From a virus: DNA of 64,000 nt. The stretch's first letter is position 1, and each line of letters starts with the position of its first letter. The position numbers and the translations under genes were made by a program. Below the pieces are notes generated by a model that saw only the letters and a program-made list of their open reading frames with translations, was not told where the DNA came from and did no database searches. The stretch covers positions 1-64,000 of IMG/VR virus record IMGVR_UViG_3300038701_002504, one strand, 5' to 3'. Shown piece after piece: positions 61,948-64,000 of this stretch.

Positions 61948-64000
61948 TGACAAATAAAATTAACACTAACTTAAATATTTCTCCATATTGGGATGACTTC
62001 GATGAAGACAAACAGTATGTGAGAATCTTATTTAAGCCATCTGTTGCTGTTCAAACACGTGAACTAAATCAAATTCAGACTATACTTCAAAATCAGATTT
62101 CACGATTTGGTTCACATATATTTAAAGACGGCTCCATTGTGAATGGTGTTGCTATCACATATAACAATGCGCAGAAATATGTCCGCGTAAAGAACTTATT
62201 TAATGCAAATAACGAACGTGATTTAAATGAAATCGCAAATACATATCTTATTACTTCTAATACCGGTGTGCGAGCTGTTCCTACTCTTGTTGTAAAGGGA
62301 TTTGAAACTCAATATCCAGATACAAACGTTCTATACATCAAATATATTTCAACAGGTAAAGATGTATCAAACAATGACGTAACAGAATTCCTTTCAGGCG
62401 AAACTCTTTCAATATATGATGAAAATCAGTTAAAAATTGGTTCATTGGATTCTAATAATTTAGTTGATAGCATTGATGTGTTAACTGCGAATGCGTCAAT
62501 CACTGTAACAGGCAATGCTTATGCAATTACATGTTCTGATGGTATCGTTTATCAGAAGGGATATTTTTCTAAAGTATTACCACAAACTGTTCTGGTTAAA
62601 AAATATGATACAAATACAGCAAACTATGCTGTTGGTTTTGATACTTCTGAAAGCACTGTTACAACAGCGCAAGACTCTAGCTTGTTTGATAATGCAATTG
62701 GAGCTCCTAATGAAGCTGCTCCCGGCGCAGATAGACTGAAGCTTACTCCATCTCTTATATCTGTAAATAAAGATGAAATATCATCTAACTCTTCATTCTT
62801 TCCTATTGTTGAATTCAATGATAGTATGCCAGTTGAAGAAAATACAGATCCACAATACGACATACTTGGAGATGCTCTTGCTAAAACTGTATGGGAAGAA
62901 TCTGGTGACTATGTTATCAAGCCTTTCCCAGTTGAAACACTTACTCACGCAAATTCACAGCTTATGTATTATGAAGTGTCTCCTGGTATCGGATATGTAC
63001 AGGGGCGTAGAGTAGAACTTATTGGTGCTAAAAAAATCGCTACAACACGCGCTGTAGATACAGATGAAGGTCAAGCCCAGATTATTACTTCAAACTACGG
63101 TAACTATGTCATTGTTGATGAATATCTCGGTAATTTTGACATTAATGATATCGCCACAGTTTCAATCTATGATACGGCTCAGGATGCCGTATCTTCTGTT
63201 TCAGGTGCTGGTTCTGCTCCTACAGGAAATCTGATTGGTACAGCAAATATAAGATCTACTGTTTATGATAATGGTAGAAAAGGAACTCCCTCAGCTCAGT
63301 ATAGATTGTATGTATTCAACATTGTGATGAATAGCGGCAAGTCGTTTTCAAATGATGCTAAATCTTTTTATATTGACGGTTCCTTCGGTAAAGCAAAAGC
63401 CGATATTGTACTTGAAAGTTCTAAAGCAGTTATCAAGGATAGTTTGAAAAATACTCTTCTTTTCGATATTGGTATTGACTCAATCAAAAGACTTACTGAT
63501 AAGAATGGGGTGAATGATACACAGTTCATTATCAGAGACACTATTAGTGCGACACTTCAGTCAAATGGTTTTGCAACATTCACATTGAATACTCCATACG
63601 CTGGTGGTTCTGAAAGAATTAATTATTCTACAGGAACTCTATCTGATACAAATGAACTTAATTTTGACATCACTCTTTCAGCAGAAGCTTATTCAGCGAA
63701 TGCAAGTGGAACATTAACAGCAGCGGGTACAACAGCAACAGGAACTGGCACATCTTTTACAACTGTTTTTGGTGTTGATGATTTCATTAGAATTCCTTCA
63801 TCTGGGGCTGTGAGAAGAGTTACCGCAATTGCAAATAATACTTCTATGACTTTGAATGCATCACTTACAGAAACTGATGAGGCGTTCCAAAAATATTGGC
63901 CTGAAGGAACTGTTCTTGATGTATCCGGTGCCAATGGTTCAATTAACGTTCTTTCAAATACACAGTTCTCTGTTTCTACAGATGTTGAGACTGCTGGTGG
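61947..64000 (+). CDS. Large baseplate/tail protein (DUF4815-like), 3'-truncated by window end
   Basis: ATG 61947 and an open frame of 684 codons to the window edge, with no stop. ISPYWDDFDEDKQYVRILFKPSVAVQTRELNQIQTILQNQISRFGSHIFKDGS is the region (about 10-62) that marks the DUF4815 domain of large baseplate or tail-fibre-attachment proteins of T4-like phages. Repetitive beta-structured segments follow. It presumably continues well beyond 64000. Overlaps the gp8 stop. Confidence 0.85.
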   Translation, partial: MTNKINTNLNISPYWDDFDEDKQYVRILFKPSVAVQTRELNQIQTILQNQISRFGSHIFKDGSIVNGVAITYNNAQKYVRVKNLFNANNERDLNEIANTYLITSNTGVRAVPTLVVKGFETQYPDTNVLYIKYISTGKDVSNNDVTEFLSGETLSIYDENQLKIGSLDSNNLVDSIDVLTANASITVTGNAYAITCSDGIVYQKGYFSKVLPQTVLVKKYDTNTANYAVGFDTSESTVTTAQDSSLFDNAIGAPNEAAPGADRLKLTPSLISVNKDEISSNSSFFPIVEFNDSMPVEENTDPQYDILGDALAKTVWEESGDYVIKPFPVETLTHANSQLMYYEVSPGIGYVQGRRVELIGAKKIATTRAVDTDEGQAQIITSNYGNYVIVDEYLGNFDINDIATVSIYDTAQDAVSSVSGAGSAPTGNLIGTANIRSTVYDNGRKGTPSAQYRLYVFNIVMNSGKSFSNDAKSFYIDGSFGKAKADIVLESSKAVIKDSLKNTLLFDIGIDSIKRLTDKNGVNDTQFIIRDTISATLQSNGFATFTLNTPYAGGSERINYSTGTLSDTNELNFDITLSAEAYSANASGTLTAAGTTATGTGTSFTTVFGVDDFIRIPSSGAVRRVTAIANNTSMTLNASLTETDEAFQKYWPEGTVLDVSGANGSINVLSNTQFSVSTDVETAG

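Noticed and set aside
1-64000. Genome-wide recoding of TAG as a sense codon
   Set aside because: The long genes contain no in-frame TAG, and several genes use TAG as their only plausible stop with the next gene starting nearby. A suppressor role is possible; full recoding is not.

Overview
The window is one continuous stretch of an AT-rich, tightly packed tailed-phage genome of the T4 superfamily (contractile tail). The evidence is a near-complete baseplate set (gp26-, gp53-, gp48-, gp27-, gp5-, gp25-, gp6- and gp8-like), head-completion proteins gp2/gp4, a gp61-like primase, NrdA/NrdB, rIIA/rIIB, a DexA-like exonuclease, and perfect T4-type late promoter boxes (TATAAATA). No integrase, repressor or CRISPR array is visible. 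The host cannot be read from the sequence. A TAXI-type solute-binding protein with a signal peptide suggests a Gram-negative host with TRAP transporters; this is weak inference.

Layout. 1-6.1 kb: small early genes, a PPP phosphatase, a SpoT/Mesh1-like (p)ppGpp hydrolase, two tRNA genes, an RNase H-like protein, the TAXI protein, YqeY-like and PTH2-like proteins, and a zincin. 6.1-8.6 kb (minus): a long tape-measure-like protein and a two-TM membrane protein. 8.6-10.1 kb: CCA-adding enzyme and terminator. 10.1-14.6 kb: late virion genes, then a kinase-like protein, a 2H phosphoesterase and an ADP-ribosyltransferase (ART)-like protein, all three with a capsid-targeting-like N-terminus. 14.7-21 kb: primase, nrdB-HNH-nrdA and a large ART-like protein. 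21-37 kb: an early metabolic region with a SLOG protein, PnuC, NadR, DNA ligase, rIIA/rIIB, NadV, NadM-Nudix, a macro domain, a P-loop kinase, DexA, an FkbM methyltransferase and many small membrane proteins. 37.2-38.7 kb (minus): baseplate genes. 38.8-44 kb: nine tandem paralogous ART-like genes interrupted by gp4, followed by gp2. 44.6-64 kb: baseplate genes, broken by a homing endonuclease and by a minus-strand island of small early genes (48.1-51.0 kb).

How the parts may work together. The strongest signal is a packaged-effector system. At least fourteen proteins begin with a short motif of the type M-x-x-F-K-x-(F/Y)-L-x-E. This resembles the capsid-targeting peptide of T4 internal proteins and ends in an L-x-E prohead-protease site. 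Eleven of the fourteen carry an ART-like Y/F-H-x-T/S signature, one is protein-kinase-like and one is a 2H phosphoesterase of the Acb1 type. The inference is that these are loaded into the head, trimmed, and injected with the DNA. The same genome has two NMN adenylyltransferases, NadV, PnuC and a macro-domain protein, which could supply NAD+ and process ADP-ribose.

Regulation. Early transcription units are preceded by TGTACA-16/17-TATA(A/G/T)T promoters. In most of them the -10 box lies at the centre of an inverted repeat whose arm sequence differs from promoter to promoter but stays self-complementary. No stretch longer than 300 bases lacks a gene; the largest gap (4541-4689) holds a structured element with an RBS-linked mini-ORF interrupted by TAG.
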